Positions 24,443 to 34,127 of a stretch of 64,000 nucleotides of DNA are shown in pieces (positions within the stretch are counted from its first letter, which is position 1; each line of letters begins with the position of its first letter). The position numbers and the translations under genes are program-made. Source of the stretch: Prevotella illustrans (GTDB lineage Bacteria > Bacteroidota > Bacteroidia > Bacteroidales > Bacteroidaceae); NCBI RefSeq assembly GCF_017426725.1, contig NZ_JAERMS010000004.1, forward strand, positions 62,256 through 126,255. Direction: 5' to 3'. The notes under the pieces were generated by a model. That model searched no databases. It saw nothing but the letters and a program-made list of their open reading frames with translations, and was not told where the DNA came from.

Positions 24443-24496
24443 AACGCTTGTTATTCAAAGCAAATGATTATCTTTGCAAATAGAATAACAAGCGTT
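24443..24496. promoter_or_regulatory. 14-bp perfect inverted repeat around a promoter-like sequence, right end of the element
   Basis: AACGCTTGTTATTC (24443-24456) is the exact reverse complement of GAATAACAAGCGTT (24483-24496). A TATCTTTG (-7-like) at 24469-24476 lies between the arms, with CTTG 18 nt upstream inside the left arm. It could be the terminator of the mob operon, an operator, or a recombinase-binding site; no gene is downstream before the J-domain protein gene. Confidence 0.45.
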
Positions 24497-24626
24497 CTTT
24501 GTTAATGCAGAAACCTGCGATTGAAAGTAATTCGCTCGTTTCCAAATCGTTACCTATTTAGTCTATGCAACAAGGTAACTTCTTTATTTTCAATTAGATA
24601 CATTTTGAGAATTATCTTGCAAGGTG

Positions 24627-24640
24627 AAAGGGCTGCTTTT
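24627..24640. repeat. Single copy of the 22-nt repeat unit; candidate right attachment core
   Basis: AAAGGGCTGCTTTT matches the first 14 nt of the units at 12151 and 12173 exactly. It is followed by GGAAAAGCATTG, which loosely resembles the next unit of the other arrays. Its position beyond the Mob genes makes it a candidate attR core; an alternative is an unrelated chromosomal repeat. Confidence 0.45.
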
Positions 24641-24800
24641 GGAAAAGCATTGTTTTTTATAATGTTTTCGCCGGTGGAGCACATTAATCCCATTGAGCAT
24701 TCTGTTATATTATTCTCACGTTTATAGTAGCACGTATGCCCATAGGCATGCTTTTTGCTGGGAGAGTCTATAAATGAATTATAATTAGGAGGTTTGAATT

Positions 24801-25478
24801 ATGGCATTTATTGATTATTATAAGATTTTAGGCGTTTCAAAAGATATTCCACAGAAAGATATCAGAAGTGCGTATCGAAAGCGTGCCAAGGAATTTCATC
24901 CCGACTTGCATCCTAATGACGTAAAGGCTAAGGCCAAGTTTCAGGCACTGAATGAGGCGTATGACGTGTTGTCTGATCCGGATAAGCGTAAAAAGTATGA
25001 TCAGTATGGCGAACGGTGGCGTGAAGCTGACATGTTCAATAGTAGTGCCGAGCAGGGTAGTGGAGGCTTTGGCAGGAGTAGTGCCGGTGGTTCGCCATTT
25101 GACGGTTTTGATTTCTCATCGTTTGGATCGGACGGAGGCTTTTCCAGCTTCTTCCAAGATCTTTTTGGAGGTGGAGTTAAAGCCGGTGGGCGGCGGTCGC
25201 GCCAGAGTAGTGGCAATTCGGGTATGATGAACGCGAGCGTAGACATTGGTCTGAAAACGGCCCTATTGGGTGGCGAAGTTGTTATTCAGTTAAATGGTGG
25301 GGAGAAAGTTCGTTTGAAAGTTAAACCTGAAACACAGAACGGTACCAAAGTCCGTTTGCGTGGCAAGGGCTATGACAAAGGCGATGGCACGATGGGCGAT
25401 TTGATAATTACCTATAATGTTGTATTGCCAACCGGTTTGACTGAATATCAAAAAAGTCTAATCAGGCAGGCATTGTAA
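24801..25478 (+). CDS. DnaJ/CbpA-type J-domain co-chaperone
   Basis: A 225-residue protein. The J domain covers residues 4-68 with the essential HPD at 33-35. A Gly/Phe/Ser-rich linker (FGSDGGFSSFFQDLFGGG) spans about 85-140, followed by one CTD beta-barrel (VRLKVKPETQNGTKVRLRGK). There is no DnaJ cysteine-rich zinc domain, so it is CbpA-like (type II). It is shorter than E. coli CbpA (306 residues), apparently ending inside the second C-terminal domain. It stimulates DnaK ATPase in the cytoplasm. AGGAGG lies 9 nt before the ATG. No CbpM partner is adjacent. Confidence 0.88.
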   Translation: MAFIDYYKILGVSKDIPQKDIRSAYRKRAKEFHPDLHPNDVKAKAKFQALNEAYDVLSDPDKRKKYDQYGERWREADMFNSSAEQGSGGFGRSSAGGSPFDGFDFSSFGSDGGFSSFFQDLFGGGVKAGGRRSRQSSGNSGMMNASVDIGLKTALLGGEVVIQLNGGEKVRLKVKPETQNGTKVRLRGKGYDKGDGTMGDLIITYNVVLPTGLTEYQKSLIRQAL

Positions 25479-25868
25479 AATAAGAAATAGGAGAGAAGTC
25501 TTGTTTAGCGCAAGAATAACATTATTTTATAGGTAAAATAAGCGCGTAAAAAAAGCGATGGCCTTCACAGGCAACCGCTCCAAATCTTCAATAGGTATTA
25601 GTTTCTTTAAGGTAAAAAGATTGTTTTCAGGATAACGATGCAAATATACGTATTAATTTTTGATGCGCAAAATATTTTGATTAATATTTTTTTAAGAAAA
25701 TAGTTGTGTGCCCACACAATGAAAAAATATATAAGAAAAGAGATTTGTTTCTTTCAAACCTGGTTGGTTAAGGCCAACAAGGCCGGAAAAACAAATCTCT
25801 TTTTTTGTTAATCTAAGAAAACGCTGTCTTCAAAACGTTAAAAGTGATAAGCTATAGAAGCCCGGACT
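25479..25868. other. Intergenic region between J-domain gene and secA
   Basis: 390 bp between convergent genes, AT-rich. A hairpin GCGATGGCCTTCACAGGCAACCG lies near 25553-25579 and a strong terminator at 25739-25807; nothing else was recognised. Confidence 0.5.
25739..25807. terminator. Bidirectional terminator downstream of secA
   Basis: AGAGATTTGTTT (25739-25750) pairs perfectly with AAACAAATCTCT (25789-25800), followed by TTTTTTT on + and by T-rich sequence on -. The loop contains a smaller TTGG/CCAA stem. Confidence 0.8.
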
Positions 25869-28800
25869 TTATCGTATATTCCTGCCGTGGCAGTTTTTAA
25901 ACTTCTTGCCAGACCCGCACGGGCACGGATCATTAGGACGAGGCAGCTTTTCGGCACGATAGGGGGTGTGGTTAGTTCGGGAGGCTCCCTCACGTGTATC
26001 TTGCGTAGCGGCCTGCCGTTGTGCGTTGCGGGCTTCCAACTCTTCAATATTATCTTTTTGCTCTACGTAGTTTTGTCGCTCGCGAATTTCGGGAGCAGCC
26101 TCATGCACTTCCTGTTGCTGCATTTCAGGAATCTGGCCACGCATCAACACACTGCAAATGCGATTGTTCATGTCGTTGATCATCCCGTCCCAGAGTTTTA
26201 CACTTTCCAGTTTGAAGATAAGCAATGGGTCTTTCTGCTCGTAGCTTGCATTTTGAACGGAATGGCGTAGTTCGTCGAGCTGTCGGAGATTTTCTTTCCA
26301 GTTATCGTCGATGATATGCAACATGATTTGCTTCTCAAACTCCTTAACAACGCTCTTTGCTTCAGATTGGTAAGCCTCTTTAAGGTTGCAAGGAATCTGA
26401 TAGGTACGCTTGCCATCGGTAATAGGCACAAGGATGCGCTCAAACATAGAGCCTTGGTTTTCTTCAACCTGCTTGATAACGGGGAAGGCAACACTTTGAA
26501 TGCGTTCGATTTTGCGCTTGAAGTTATCCATGGCCATTTGGAACGTGCGCTCTTCTATTTCCTCACGATTGTCGTTAAGAAGCTCTTCTTCGGTAATCGG
26601 ACATTCCATGGCGAGCACTTTCATGAATGCTTCTTTCATGCCTTCGTAATCATTCTGTTCGATGATATTGGTGACGCGGTCCCAAATGGCATTCGTAATA
26701 TCCATGCCGATACGTTCGCCCATGAGCGCGTGGCGACGTTTTTCATAGATAACGGTACGTTGCTTGTTCATCACGTCATCATATTCGAGCAAGTGCTTAC
26801 GAATACCGAAATTGTTTTCTTCGACTTTCTTCTGCGCACGCTCAATACTACTGCTGATCATCGGACTTTCGATACGTTCGCCATCCTCAAAACCAAGACG
26901 GTCCATGACATGGGCTATACGTTCACTGCCGAAAAGGCGCATGAGTTTATCTTCCAATGAAACATAGAATACGGAAGAGCCCGGATCGCCTTGACGGCCT
27001 GCACGACCACGCAACTGGCGGTCGACACGACGGCTTTCATGGCGTTCTGTACCGATAATGGCCAAGCCACCTGCTGCTTTTACTTCGGCTGATAGCTTGA
27101 TGTCGGTACCACGACCAGCCATATTGGTCGCGATAGTCACCGCGCCAAGGCCATTGGTACTTTGACCGGCAAGCGCCACGATGTCGGCTTCTTTCTGGTG
27201 AAGCTTGGCATTCAGAACTTGGTGTGGGATGTGACGCATTTGCAACATCTTTGACAGCAGCTCTGAAATTTCTACAGAAGTGGTACCTACCAGGCAAGGG
27301 CGCCCACTTTCACGCATGGCAATAATCTCTTCGATGACGGCATTGTATTTTTCACGTGCGGTCTTGTAGACGCGGTCGTCTAAGTCTTTGCGTACAACGG
27401 GGCGATTTGTCGGAATCTCTACCACGTCAAGTTTGTAGATATTCCAGAACTCACCGGCTTCTGTTGAAGCTGTACCGGTCATACCTGACAGTTTGTGATA
27501 CATACGGAAGTAGTTCTGCAGCGTAATGGTAGCAAACGTCTGCGTGGCAGCTTCAATCTTTACATGTTCTTTGGCCTCAATGGCTTGGTGAAGCCCATCG
27601 CTCCAACGGCGACCTTCCATGATACGACCCGTTTGCTCGTCTACAATCTTGACTTCGCCATCCATAACGACATATTCGTCGTCTTTATTAAACATGGTAT
27701 AGGCTTTGAGAAGCTGTTGGAGTGTATGAACACGTTCGCTCTGAATACCATAATGATTAAGAAGTTCATCTTTCTTGTTCAGATAATCTTCTTCGCTAAG
27801 TTCTTTATGGGTTTCCAATTCGGAGAGTTGAGAGGTTATATCGGGCAATACAAAGAGATCGGCGTCGCCCGTCTGTCGAGCTAACCACGCGCCACCTTTG
27901 TCTGTGAGATCTGCGGAATTCAGTTTCTCATCAACAACAAAATACAGAGGTTCAACAGCCTTTGGCATCTCTCTGTTGTTGTTTTGCATGTAGTATTCTT
28001 CCGTTTTCAGCATACCGGCCTTGATACCTTCCTCAGAAAGATATTTGATGAGTGGCTTGTTCTTAGGCAGTGCCTTGTATGAACGGTAGAGTGACAGAAA
28101 TCCCTCTTCGTTGAGTTGGGCCGCTTTATTCTTATCTGTTTCGTTTTGAGAAGCGGTAATCTTCTGTTTGGCATCGGCCAGAAGCTCTGTAGCCTGCTTG
28201 CGTTGTACTTCATAGAGCTTTTCTACCAAAGGCTGATATTGCTCAAACATCTGATCGTCTCCTTTGGGGATAGGACCTGAGATAATCAATGGTGTTCGAG
28301 CGTCGTCAATCAGCACGGAGTCTACCTCATCGACAATAGCGTAGTTGTGCTTGCGTTGTACAAGATCGGCCGGACTGTTAGCCATGTTATCGCGCAAATA
28401 ATCGAAACCGAATTCGTTGTTTGTACCAAAGGTAATATCTGCCAAATAAGCCTTACGACGTTCGTCGGAATTAGGGCGATGCTTGTCGATGCAGTCAACG
28501 GAAAGACCATTGAACATATAAAGTGGCCCCATCCATTCAGAGTCACGCTTGGCCAGATAGTCGTTGACGGTTACAACGTGGACACCATTGCCGGTAAGTG
28601 CATTAAGGAATACCGGGAGGGTAGCGACGAGAGTCTTACCTTCACCGGTGGCCATTTCGGCAATCTTACCTTGATGGAGTACCGCGCCACCGAAAAGTTG
28701 TACGTCATAGTGAATCATTTCCCATTTGAGGTCGTTTCCACCGGCCGTCCAATGGTTATGATAGATAGCTTTATCACCGTCGATAGAAATAAAATCATTT

Positions 28801-29228
28801 TGAGGATTGGCAGCTAACTCACGATCAAAATCGGTAGCGGTTACGATTGTCTCTTCATTTTCGGCGAAGCGGCGTGCCGTATCTTTTACAATGCTAAAAG
28901 CTACAGGCAATACTTCGTTCAGAGCTTCTTCATAAATGTCTAAGACTTCTTTCTCTAATTTATCTATTTCGTTGAAGATATCTTCGCGTTTGTCAATAGG
29001 GAGTTCTTCTATTTGGGCCTTTAATTCTTTAATCTTTTCTTTTTGCTCATTGGCCGATTCTTGAACATACTTTTGGATTTCTCGGGTCTTGGCGCGAAGC
29101 TCATCGTTACTAAGTGCTTGAATTTCGGGATATGCGGCTTTAACCTTTTCGACAATAGGTTGGATCAACTTCATATCACGCGAGGATTTATCACCGAATA
29201 ATGATTTTAGAAATTTGTTAAAATTCAT
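25869..29228 (-). CDS. secA: Preprotein translocase subunit SecA
   Basis: A 1119-residue motor ATPase of the Sec pathway. Walker A is MATGEGKT (Gly195-Thr199) and the DEAD-like box is [16 protein letters not shown]; the second helicase domain has [16 protein letters not shown] and [15 protein letters not shown]. The C-terminus has the zinc/SecB-binding motif [14 protein letters not shown]. The length, greater than E. coli SecA (901), is typical of Bacteroidota and comes from an N-terminal coiled-coil-like insertion (about 50-105) and a long variable insert near 330-420. It drives export of the many lipoproteins and secreted enzymes seen here. Monocistronic, with a terminator 70 nt downstream. 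Confidence 0.98.
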   Translation of the reverse strand: MNFNKFLKSLFGDKSSRDMKLIQPIVEKVKAAYPEIQALSNDELRAKTREIQKYVQESANEQKEKIKELKAQIEELPIDKREDIFNEIDKLEKEVLDIYEEALNEVLPVAFSIVKDTARRFAENEETIVTATDFDRELAANPQNDFISIDGDKAIYHNHWTAGGNDLKWEMIHYDVQLFGGAVLHQGKIAEMATGEGKTLVATLPVFLNALTGNGVHVVTVNDYLAKRDSEWMGPLYMFNGLSVDCIDKHRPNSDERRKAYLADITFGTNNEFGFDYLRDNMANSPADLVQRKHNYAIVDEVDSVLIDDARTPLIISGPIPKGDDQMFEQYQPLVEKLYEVQRKQATELLADAKQKITASQNETDKNKAAQLNEEGFLSLYRSYKALPKNKPLIKYLSEEGIKAGMLKTEEYYMQNNNREMPKAVEPLYFVVDEKLNSADLTDKGGAWLARQTGDADLFVLPDITSQLSELETHKELSEEDYLNKKDELLNHYGIQSERVHTLQQLLKAYTMFNKDDEYVVMDGEVKIVDEQTGRIMEGRRWSDGLHQAIEAKEHVKIEAATQTFATITLQNYFRMYHKLSGMTGTASTEAGEFWNIYKLDVVEIPTNRPVVRKDLDDRVYKTAREKYNAVIEEIIAMRESGRPCLVGTTSVEISELLSKMLQMRHIPHQVLNAKLHQKEADIVALAGQSTNGLGAVTIATNMAGRGTDIKLSAEVKAAGGLAIIGTERHESRRVDRQLRGRAGRQGDPGSSVFYVSLEDKLMRLFGSERIAHVMDRLGFEDGERIESPMISSSIERAQKKVEENNFGIRKHLLEYDDVMNKQRTVIYEKRRHALMGERIGMDITNAIWDRVTNIIEQNDYEGMKEAFMKVLAMECPITEEELLNDNREEIEERTFQMAMDNFKRKIERIQSVAFPVIKQVEENQGSMFERILVPITDGKRTYQIPCNLKEAYQSEAKSVVKEFEKQIMLHIIDDNWKENLRQLDELRHSVQNASYEQKDPLLIFKLESVKLWDGMINDMNNRICSVLMRGQIPEMQQQEVHEAAPEIRERQNYVEQKDNIEELEARNAQRQAATQDTREGASRTNHTPYRAEKLPRPNDPCPCGSGKKFKNCHGRNIR

Positions 29229-29355
29229 TGTTTATATATTATATTTATTATTTCATTATGATGTTGCAAATTTGCAAAACAGTCTTTGTAAATCTACAGT
29301 ATGTTATCGTTTATATGGGTTTTGAGGGCAAGTATGGCCCAAATTCATATAAATA

Positions 29356-30759
29356 TTAAAAAAGTGGTGACTTAGAGCACGCATTAGGTGCTCGAATCCT
29401 GATGGATTTTGCGATGGTAGGCGCAATGTGATCTACCGTGACAGGCGTAAGAATATTTTCATGTTTAAGTCCGTTTCCGTAAAAAATAATGGGGAAAGGG
29501 ATAAATGCAAAACGACTTGTGGAAGTCTCTTGTGTATCTTCGTTATAAAGTTTCCATCCTGGAGCAATCTCGATAATGATATCACCGCTGTTTGCCGGAT
29601 TGAAGCCATTCCTTACTTTATGCAATGTTCCATTGTCAGATAGTAGCCGCTCGAGTGTATAAACATCTGAAACACCGGCATTTTGAATCAGCAGTTCCTG
29701 GCAACTGTTCAGAATATTGTGTAGGGAAAGTTTCTTCTGCTCTATCAGCTTGTGGTTGAGATAGATTTGATTGTGATAGTAGGCGCTGACATATTGCCCT
29801 TGCCCATAAATAGCACTAAGATAGACATTCAACAGTTTGGAAGTCCGATTAATGTAGAATGTCCCAGTTGGTATTTTATAGTTTTGATAATCTTCTGCCT
29901 CATCATCCCGTCCTGTACTTGTCAGAACAAATAGTACACGTTCTTTGCCAACCTGTAATTCGATCTCATTGATGAGTTTACTGAGCGTGTTGTCCAATTG
30001 CATGTAAACACTCTCCATTTCGGTTTGCCAATTGAGTACAGGAGCTTCTGTTGGTGCCGAGGCAGACAGTGTAATATGAAGTAAGTCGGTAATCTCGTCA
30101 GCTCCCATTGCTGCGGCTTTGATGGTTGTGACAGCCATGGCGGCAAGTGCGTCGTTTTTAGAGGGATGTTGCTTGTCTATGGCTAATTTGCCGGACAGAC
30201 TGTTAAACCATTTTTCTGAGCTGTTAGAATAGAAAGACGTTCCTTTCCATCTTTTACTTTCATGATCAATCCAAATAGCATTATTAGCCGCATGACCGGC
30301 AGACAATATGGCTGCGTCGGGCATTGATGCGATCGCGTAGACAATGCTGGCTCCATGGGATGAAACCTTCATTTCATCCCCTAACGTTGATGTCTTGAGA
30401 TTACCGGGAGAGTAAATGAATTGATCATCGGAAATACAATAGGTAGGCCGTAATGTCTTGCGATCCAGCCAATTCGTAGAAATAATTCCGTGATAGAAAG
30501 GCGTAGTTCCTGTTGACAATGTGGCCAAAGCGGATGATCTGTCAACAGGAGTGAAAGGATAAGAAGCAGTTTCGTAAACTTTGCCTTCCCTTAAAAGTTT
30601 TTTAAAGCCATTGAGAGTAAATAATGGTGAAAAAGCTTCCAGATAATCAGAGCGTAACTGGTCTACCGTGATGTTAACCACAAGTCTGGGGGCTAGCTGA
30701 AAAGCTTGTATCTCAGCAGTTGTAAAAGCTGCTATTAAGAAAGCTAAATACCGATTCAA
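29356..30759 (-). CDS. Exported alkaline phosphatase-superfamily (type I phosphodiesterase/PafA-like) protein
   Basis: A 467-residue protein with a signal peptide (MNRYLAFLIAAFTTAEIQAF). The metal-binding start VVNITVDQLRSDYLEAF and nucleophile region PVDRSSALATLSTGTTPFYH match alkaline phosphatases/nucleotide pyrophosphatases of the PafA type. Further metal ligands appear in TSTGRDDEAEDY and near the C-terminus in TVDHIAPTIAKSI. It is probably periplasmic or surface-located, hydrolysing phosphate monoesters or diesters. It lies 6 nt downstream of the DUF4105 gene, so the two form an operon. Substrate preference cannot be read from the sequence. Confidence 0.85.
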   Translation of the reverse strand: MNRYLAFLIAAFTTAEIQAFQLAPRLVVNITVDQLRSDYLEAFSPLFTLNGFKKLLREGKVYETASYPFTPVDRSSALATLSTGTTPFYHGIISTNWLDRKTLRPTYCISDDQFIYSPGNLKTSTLGDEMKVSSHGASIVYAIASMPDAAILSAGHAANNAIWIDHESKRWKGTSFYSNSSEKWFNSLSGKLAIDKQHPSKNDALAAMAVTTIKAAAMGADEITDLLHITLSASAPTEAPVLNWQTEMESVYMQLDNTLSKLINEIELQVGKERVLFVLTSTGRDDEAEDYQNYKIPTGTFYINRTSKLLNVYLSAIYGQGQYVSAYYHNQIYLNHKLIEQKKLSLHNILNSCQELLIQNAGVSDVYTLERLLSDNGTLHKVRNGFNPANSGDIIIEIAPGWKLYNEDTQETSTSRFAFIPFPIIFYGNGLKHENILTPVTVDHIAPTIAKSIRIRAPNACSKSPLF

Positions 30760-30765
30760 CGCTTT

Positions 30766-31992
30766 TTATGTATAAAGGTTATTTACTCGTATATACAATG
30801 TAACTCGCAGTATCAAAATTAATGCCAACAAGATGATGCCACTGGCATATGTCTGAATAAGAGCTCCCAATAAGCCGACAATATAACAGCCAAGTAATAT
30901 GGTGCTATAACTGCGACTCTTTCGTAGGCGAGGGACTAAGAGTCCTATATTCAGAGGGTTTAGAATGAATATTTGGAGATTACAGTTGACGGTTGGGTGT
31001 TGACTGAAGATCATTGCTGTGAGTATGAAACCTGCCAATCCGGAAATTCCCCATGTCAAACTGTCACATATTTTGCCAATGATAGGGTAAGTATGGTGTC
31101 TCACTTCATGGATGGAGATACATATAAAGACGATGGCTATGGCTATGATAAGATACAGCGGATTATTTATTAAAAGAGCATCTAACCGAGCCTTTTGGTG
31201 GATTTGAGCTTCATGAGGTGAGACCAGCCAGCGTGTCTCTTTTACTAATTTATATTCCTTTCCGTCCTTTGAGACCAGGGTTGCGCGATCAAAATCCTGC
31301 CTCAATTGATCAGGAAGGAATTGTCGCGCTTTCTCGTCGATGCGAACATCCGCCTTAAAGCCGAGTAAAAGATCATTGCCCCAACGTGACCAAAGATGTT
31401 CTTTGTTCCATTGATGGATTTCTTTTCGGAAGGATGTGTTAATGGATTGATTATGAGGAAAAACAATTGATTCATTTAAATGATTCAACAAAATATCCCG
31501 TGCTCTTGTCGTACAATTGTCATAAAAGAAATTGTATCGGTAAACTCGATTTTCTGGAAGGTAATTCGTGCGAATAGCTTCTATGATATTTTGTTTATCC
31601 GTATTGCTGATATTTAGAATTTGTTCTTTCACCCATCTTCCTTCTGATAAATATTCAGTAATAAAGTTGGAATAGGGGATGATGCCCATTTCGTAATCAG
31701 TTAATCCAAAGATAAAACGCAAAATGAAATATTTTTGACGAAACGAGAACATTCCATAATTTATTACAAAGTCTTCTCCGTCGGCTCGGTTACAGTATCG
31801 TATGGCGGTATGTCCATAAAGACTATAGATTTGATCTCCAGGGCCACATGTAATAAGGCTAATTGCTATGGAATCGTGCTGAAACCTATTTATCTGGGAG
31901 GTAAGAACGCGATCTTGTGCTTTAGCAAAACTTGTTAAAGACACTAAAATAAGGAAGATGGCGTTTCTAAAATACCATTTAAATTGTTTCAT
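30766..31992 (-). CDS. DUF4105 membrane protein, probable lipoprotein N-acyltransferase (Lnb-type)
   Basis: A 408-residue protein with a signal sequence (ending FAKAQD), an N-terminal soluble DUF4105 domain (about 30-260) and about five C-terminal membrane helices. Conserved His (YSLYGHTAIRYCN) and Cys (YDNCTTRARDILLNH) resemble the Cys/His pair of NlpC/P60-like enzymes. I recall DUF4105 proteins of Bacteroides being reported as the lipoprotein N-acyltransferase Lnb, completing lipoprotein triacylation in organisms without Lnt; whether this copy is the Lnb orthologue or a paralogue is inference. First gene of a two-gene operon with the phosphatase. Confidence 0.8.
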   Translation of the reverse strand: MKQFKWYFRNAIFLILVSLTSFAKAQDRVLTSQINRFQHDSIAISLITCGPGDQIYSLYGHTAIRYCNRADGEDFVINYGMFSFRQKYFILRFIFGLTDYEMGIIPYSNFITEYLSEGRWVKEQILNISNTDKQNIIEAIRTNYLPENRVYRYNFFYDNCTTRARDILLNHLNESIVFPHNQSINTSFRKEIHQWNKEHLWSRWGNDLLLGFKADVRIDEKARQFLPDQLRQDFDRATLVSKDGKEYKLVKETRWLVSPHEAQIHQKARLDALLINNPLYLIIAIAIVFICISIHEVRHHTYPIIGKICDSLTWGISGLAGFILTAMIFSQHPTVNCNLQIFILNPLNIGLLVPRLRKSRSYSTILLGCYIVGLLGALIQTYASGIILLALILILRVTLYIRVNNLYT

Positions 31993-32122
31993 GATGCAAA
32001 AATAACCTTAATTTCTCAGTTATCGTGCAATTGTTTCTTTTTTTTTTGATAATTTTGCATGCTGAATATGTCAGAAACTTTCATTGAAAAGTTGGTGATA
32101 AAGTATCGTGAATAAGTTATAT

Positions 32123-33415
32123 ATGAAAAAAATATTTCTGAGTGTGGTCATTCTGAGCTCAACATTAGTTGCGTCTGCACAGAGTGGGACAAATTCTCCT
32201 TACAGTCGTTATGGTATAGGAATACTAAGTGATCAATCGGGAAGTTTTAATCGGGGAATGAACGGATTGGGCATTGGTTTTTATGAACATAACCAAGTAA
32301 ATTATCTTAATCCTGCATCTTATTCACAATTGGATTCCCTTACTTTTATTTTTGATGCGGGCGTTTCCGGCCAAATTACCAATTTTAAGGAAGGGAATGT
32401 AAAGAAAAATGCAAAAAACGCCGATTTTGAATACGTAGTAGCCGGTTTCCGGGTTGCACGCCATCTTGGCCTTAGTTTTGGTGTTTTGCCCCTATCTAAT
32501 GTAGGCTATAATTACGCTGTTACAAATTATGTAAGCAGTAATAAGACTACGTCATATCAAAATACCTACAACGGTAGTGGCGGTTTGCATCAGGCATATC
32601 TTGGTCTGGGCTGGATGCCTTTTAAGGGATTTGCTATGGGAGCAAACGTTTCATACGTTTGGGGAGGAATTAATCGTTCTCTTGTCAATAGTTACAGTGA
32701 ATCCGGCGTGAACTCGATTTCTAAAAAATATTCAGTTTCCGTCAATAACTACAAGATTGATTTGGGTGCCCAGTATTCAATTACGATTGATAAAAAAGAC
32801 AATTTGACATTAGGGGCAGTTTACGGTCTTGGTCATAAGTTAGGCGCGGATTTGACTTGTGACGTGATTTCTTCTAATCAGCAGACAGCAACTGCTGATA
32901 CTGCCAAATATACGATTGCCAATGGTTTGGAACTTCCTCAGAGTTATGGCTTTGGGGTGATGTGGGCACATAGGGATTCTTGGCGCTTTGGTATTGATTA
33001 TCAGACACAGAAATGGGGTGATTTAAAAATGCCATTATATTCAAGCGAAACTCCCAAGGCTACGTATCAGCTGGTGGGTGGACAGTATATGGATCGCCAG
33101 AAAATTACGTTAGGCGGTGATTGGTGTCCTTCAGCCCGTAGTCGTCAATATGTAGACAGAATGCACTATAGAGCCGGAGTCTCGTATGTGACACCTTATT
33201 ATAAAATAAATGGTCAGGATGGTCCTAAAGAGATGAGTGCCAGTATTGGCTTGGGATTCCCGATTACTAATTCATGGAATAATCGTTCGCAGCTGAATAT
33301 CAGTGCCCAATGGGTTCGTCGGGAGGCTAAAGGATTTATTACAGAAAACACTTTCCGCATTAATATTGGCTTGACATTTAATGAACGTTGGTTTGCTAAG
33401 TGGAAAGTTGAATAG
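32123..33415 (+). CDS. Outer-membrane beta-barrel protein (FadL/OMPP1-like)
   Basis: A 430-residue protein beginning at ATG 32123 (MKKIFLSVVILSSTLVASAQ); a GTG 15 nt upstream is less likely. After the signal peptide come SPYSRYGIG, NYLNPASYSQLDSL and alternating amphipathic strands, with a C-terminal strand (FRINIGLTF). The N-terminal pattern is that of FadL-like transporters common in Bacteroidota, where the ligand is generally unknown. It lies 38 nt ahead of lptC, and the lptC-hemolysin-like genes probably share its transcript, an envelope-biogenesis context. Confidence is high for an outer-membrane barrel and low for substrate. Confidence 0.75.
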   Translation: MKKIFLSVVILSSTLVASAQSGTNSPYSRYGIGILSDQSGSFNRGMNGLGIGFYEHNQVNYLNPASYSQLDSLTFIFDAGVSGQITNFKEGNVKKNAKNADFEYVVAGFRVARHLGLSFGVLPLSNVGYNYAVTNYVSSNKTTSYQNTYNGSGGLHQAYLGLGWMPFKGFAMGANVSYVWGGINRSLVNSYSESGVNSISKKYSVSVNNYKIDLGAQYSITIDKKDNLTLGAVYGLGHKLGADLTCDVISSNQQTATADTAKYTIANGLELPQSYGFGVMWAHRDSWRFGIDYQTQKWGDLKMPLYSSETPKATYQLVGGQYMDRQKITLGGDWCPSARSRQYVDRMHYRAGVSYVTPYYKINGQDGPKEMSASIGLGFPITNSWNNRSQLNISAQWVRREAKGFITENTFRINIGLTFNERWFAKWKVE

Positions 33416-33453
33416 TTTTTAGTGCTGTTCTCAGAATTATAGTTTGCTACAGC

Positions 33454-34116
33454 ATGAGAAGATTGTTGGTGTACCTTGGTGTGTGTGTCTGTTTTTTTTG
33501 CTCTTGCCAGGAACAGAAAGAACATACCGCGCCCGCAATTCATGATCGCGATTCAGCCGCAGTCATGATAACTTATGGTGTTAATACTTTAATATCTGAT
33601 TCAGGCGTTATAAAGTATAGAATTGTAACAGAAGAGTGGGAGGTTAACCAAATTAGAAAACCTTCTCGTTGGATCTTTAACAAAGGACTTTTCTTAGAGC
33701 AATTTGACGAAAAAATTCATGTGCAGTCTTATGTTCAGTGTGATACGGCTTTTTATTATGATCAATTAAGACTATGGGAGTTAAGAAGCAGAGTTCGTAT
33801 TCTGACTAAAGACGGGCTGAGATTTTCAAGTGAACAACTTTATTGGGATGAGTCTTCCCATGAATTATATTCTCATGTATTTTCTCGGTTGGTAACTCCC
33901 GAGCGTACCTTGCAAGGTAGTTATTTTCGAAGTGATGAGAAAATGACAAAATATTTCGTTTCGAATTCGAAAGGGGCATTTGAACGTACTGATTTGGTAG
34001 GTGAGGGAGACACGTCATCAGACTCTACAAAGAATGCGCAGGATTCGATTCAGAAATCCATGCGTCAACAGGCTTTGCCTCAACGTAAGAATGTATCAAT
34101 ACCTTTAACCCACTAA
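33454..34116 (+). CDS. lptC: LPS export protein LptC
   Basis: A 220-residue lipoprotein (lipobox around FFCSCQEQ, Cys18). The body has the LptC/OstA-like beta-jellyroll pattern seen in Bacteroidota: ISDSGVIKYRIVTEEWEVNQ, WIFNKGLFLEQFD, RVRILTKDGLRFSSEQLYWD. It bridges the inner-membrane LptBFG extractor and the periplasmic LptA in LPS transport. The C-terminal 40 residues are charged and low-complexity. It is followed 11 nt later by the CNNM/CBS gene. Confidence 0.85.
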   Translation: MRRLLVYLGVCVCFFCSCQEQKEHTAPAIHDRDSAAVMITYGVNTLISDSGVIKYRIVTEEWEVNQIRKPSRWIFNKGLFLEQFDEKIHVQSYVQCDTAFYYDQLRLWELRSRVRILTKDGLRFSSEQLYWDESSHELYSHVFSRLVTPERTLQGSYFRSDEKMTKYFVSNSKGAFERTDLVGEGDTSSDSTKNAQDSIQKSMRQQALPQRKNVSIPLTH

Positions 34117-34127
34117 AAGCATATATA

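Larger units (their letters stand above)
12129..24640 (+). mobile_element. Mobilisable integrative element (tyrosine integrases, VirE-like ATPase, primase, Mob relaxase; no conjugation apparatus)
   Basis: A block of mobility genes interrupts housekeeping sequence: two tandem integrases, cargo, two excisionase-like HTH genes, VirE/VapE-like protein, TOPRIM primase, DUF3408 protein, an oriT-like region, MobC and relaxase. No tra/T4SS genes are present, so transfer would need a helper element, as for Bacteroides mobilisable transposons of the Tn4555/NBU type. The boundaries are inferred. A 14-bp direct repeat, AAAGGGCTGCTTTT, occurs at 12173-12186 and 24627-24640, and GTTACC/GGTAAC sites lie just inside both ends. 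The left boundary could be any of the three 22-nt units or slightly inside them. Confidence 0.75.
24374..24800. other. Gene-free region across the right boundary of the element
   Basis: 427 bp without a convincing gene. It contains the 14-bp inverted repeat, the GTTACC/GGTAAC pair (24549-24579), the 14-bp copy of the 22-nt repeat unit (24627-24640), and then chromosomal leader sequence of the J-domain gene, with AGGAGG at 24787-24792. A 68-codon frame (24521-24727) has no protein-like features. Confidence 0.6.

Noticed and set aside
24521..24727. 68-codon frame as a gene
   Set aside because: It overlaps the inferred element boundary and repeat core, has no leader or domain, and its composition is like intergenic DNA.
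26316..26960. 214-codon frame on + strand
   Set aside because: It lies entirely antisense to secA, and its amino-acid pattern reflects the opposite-strand coding frame.
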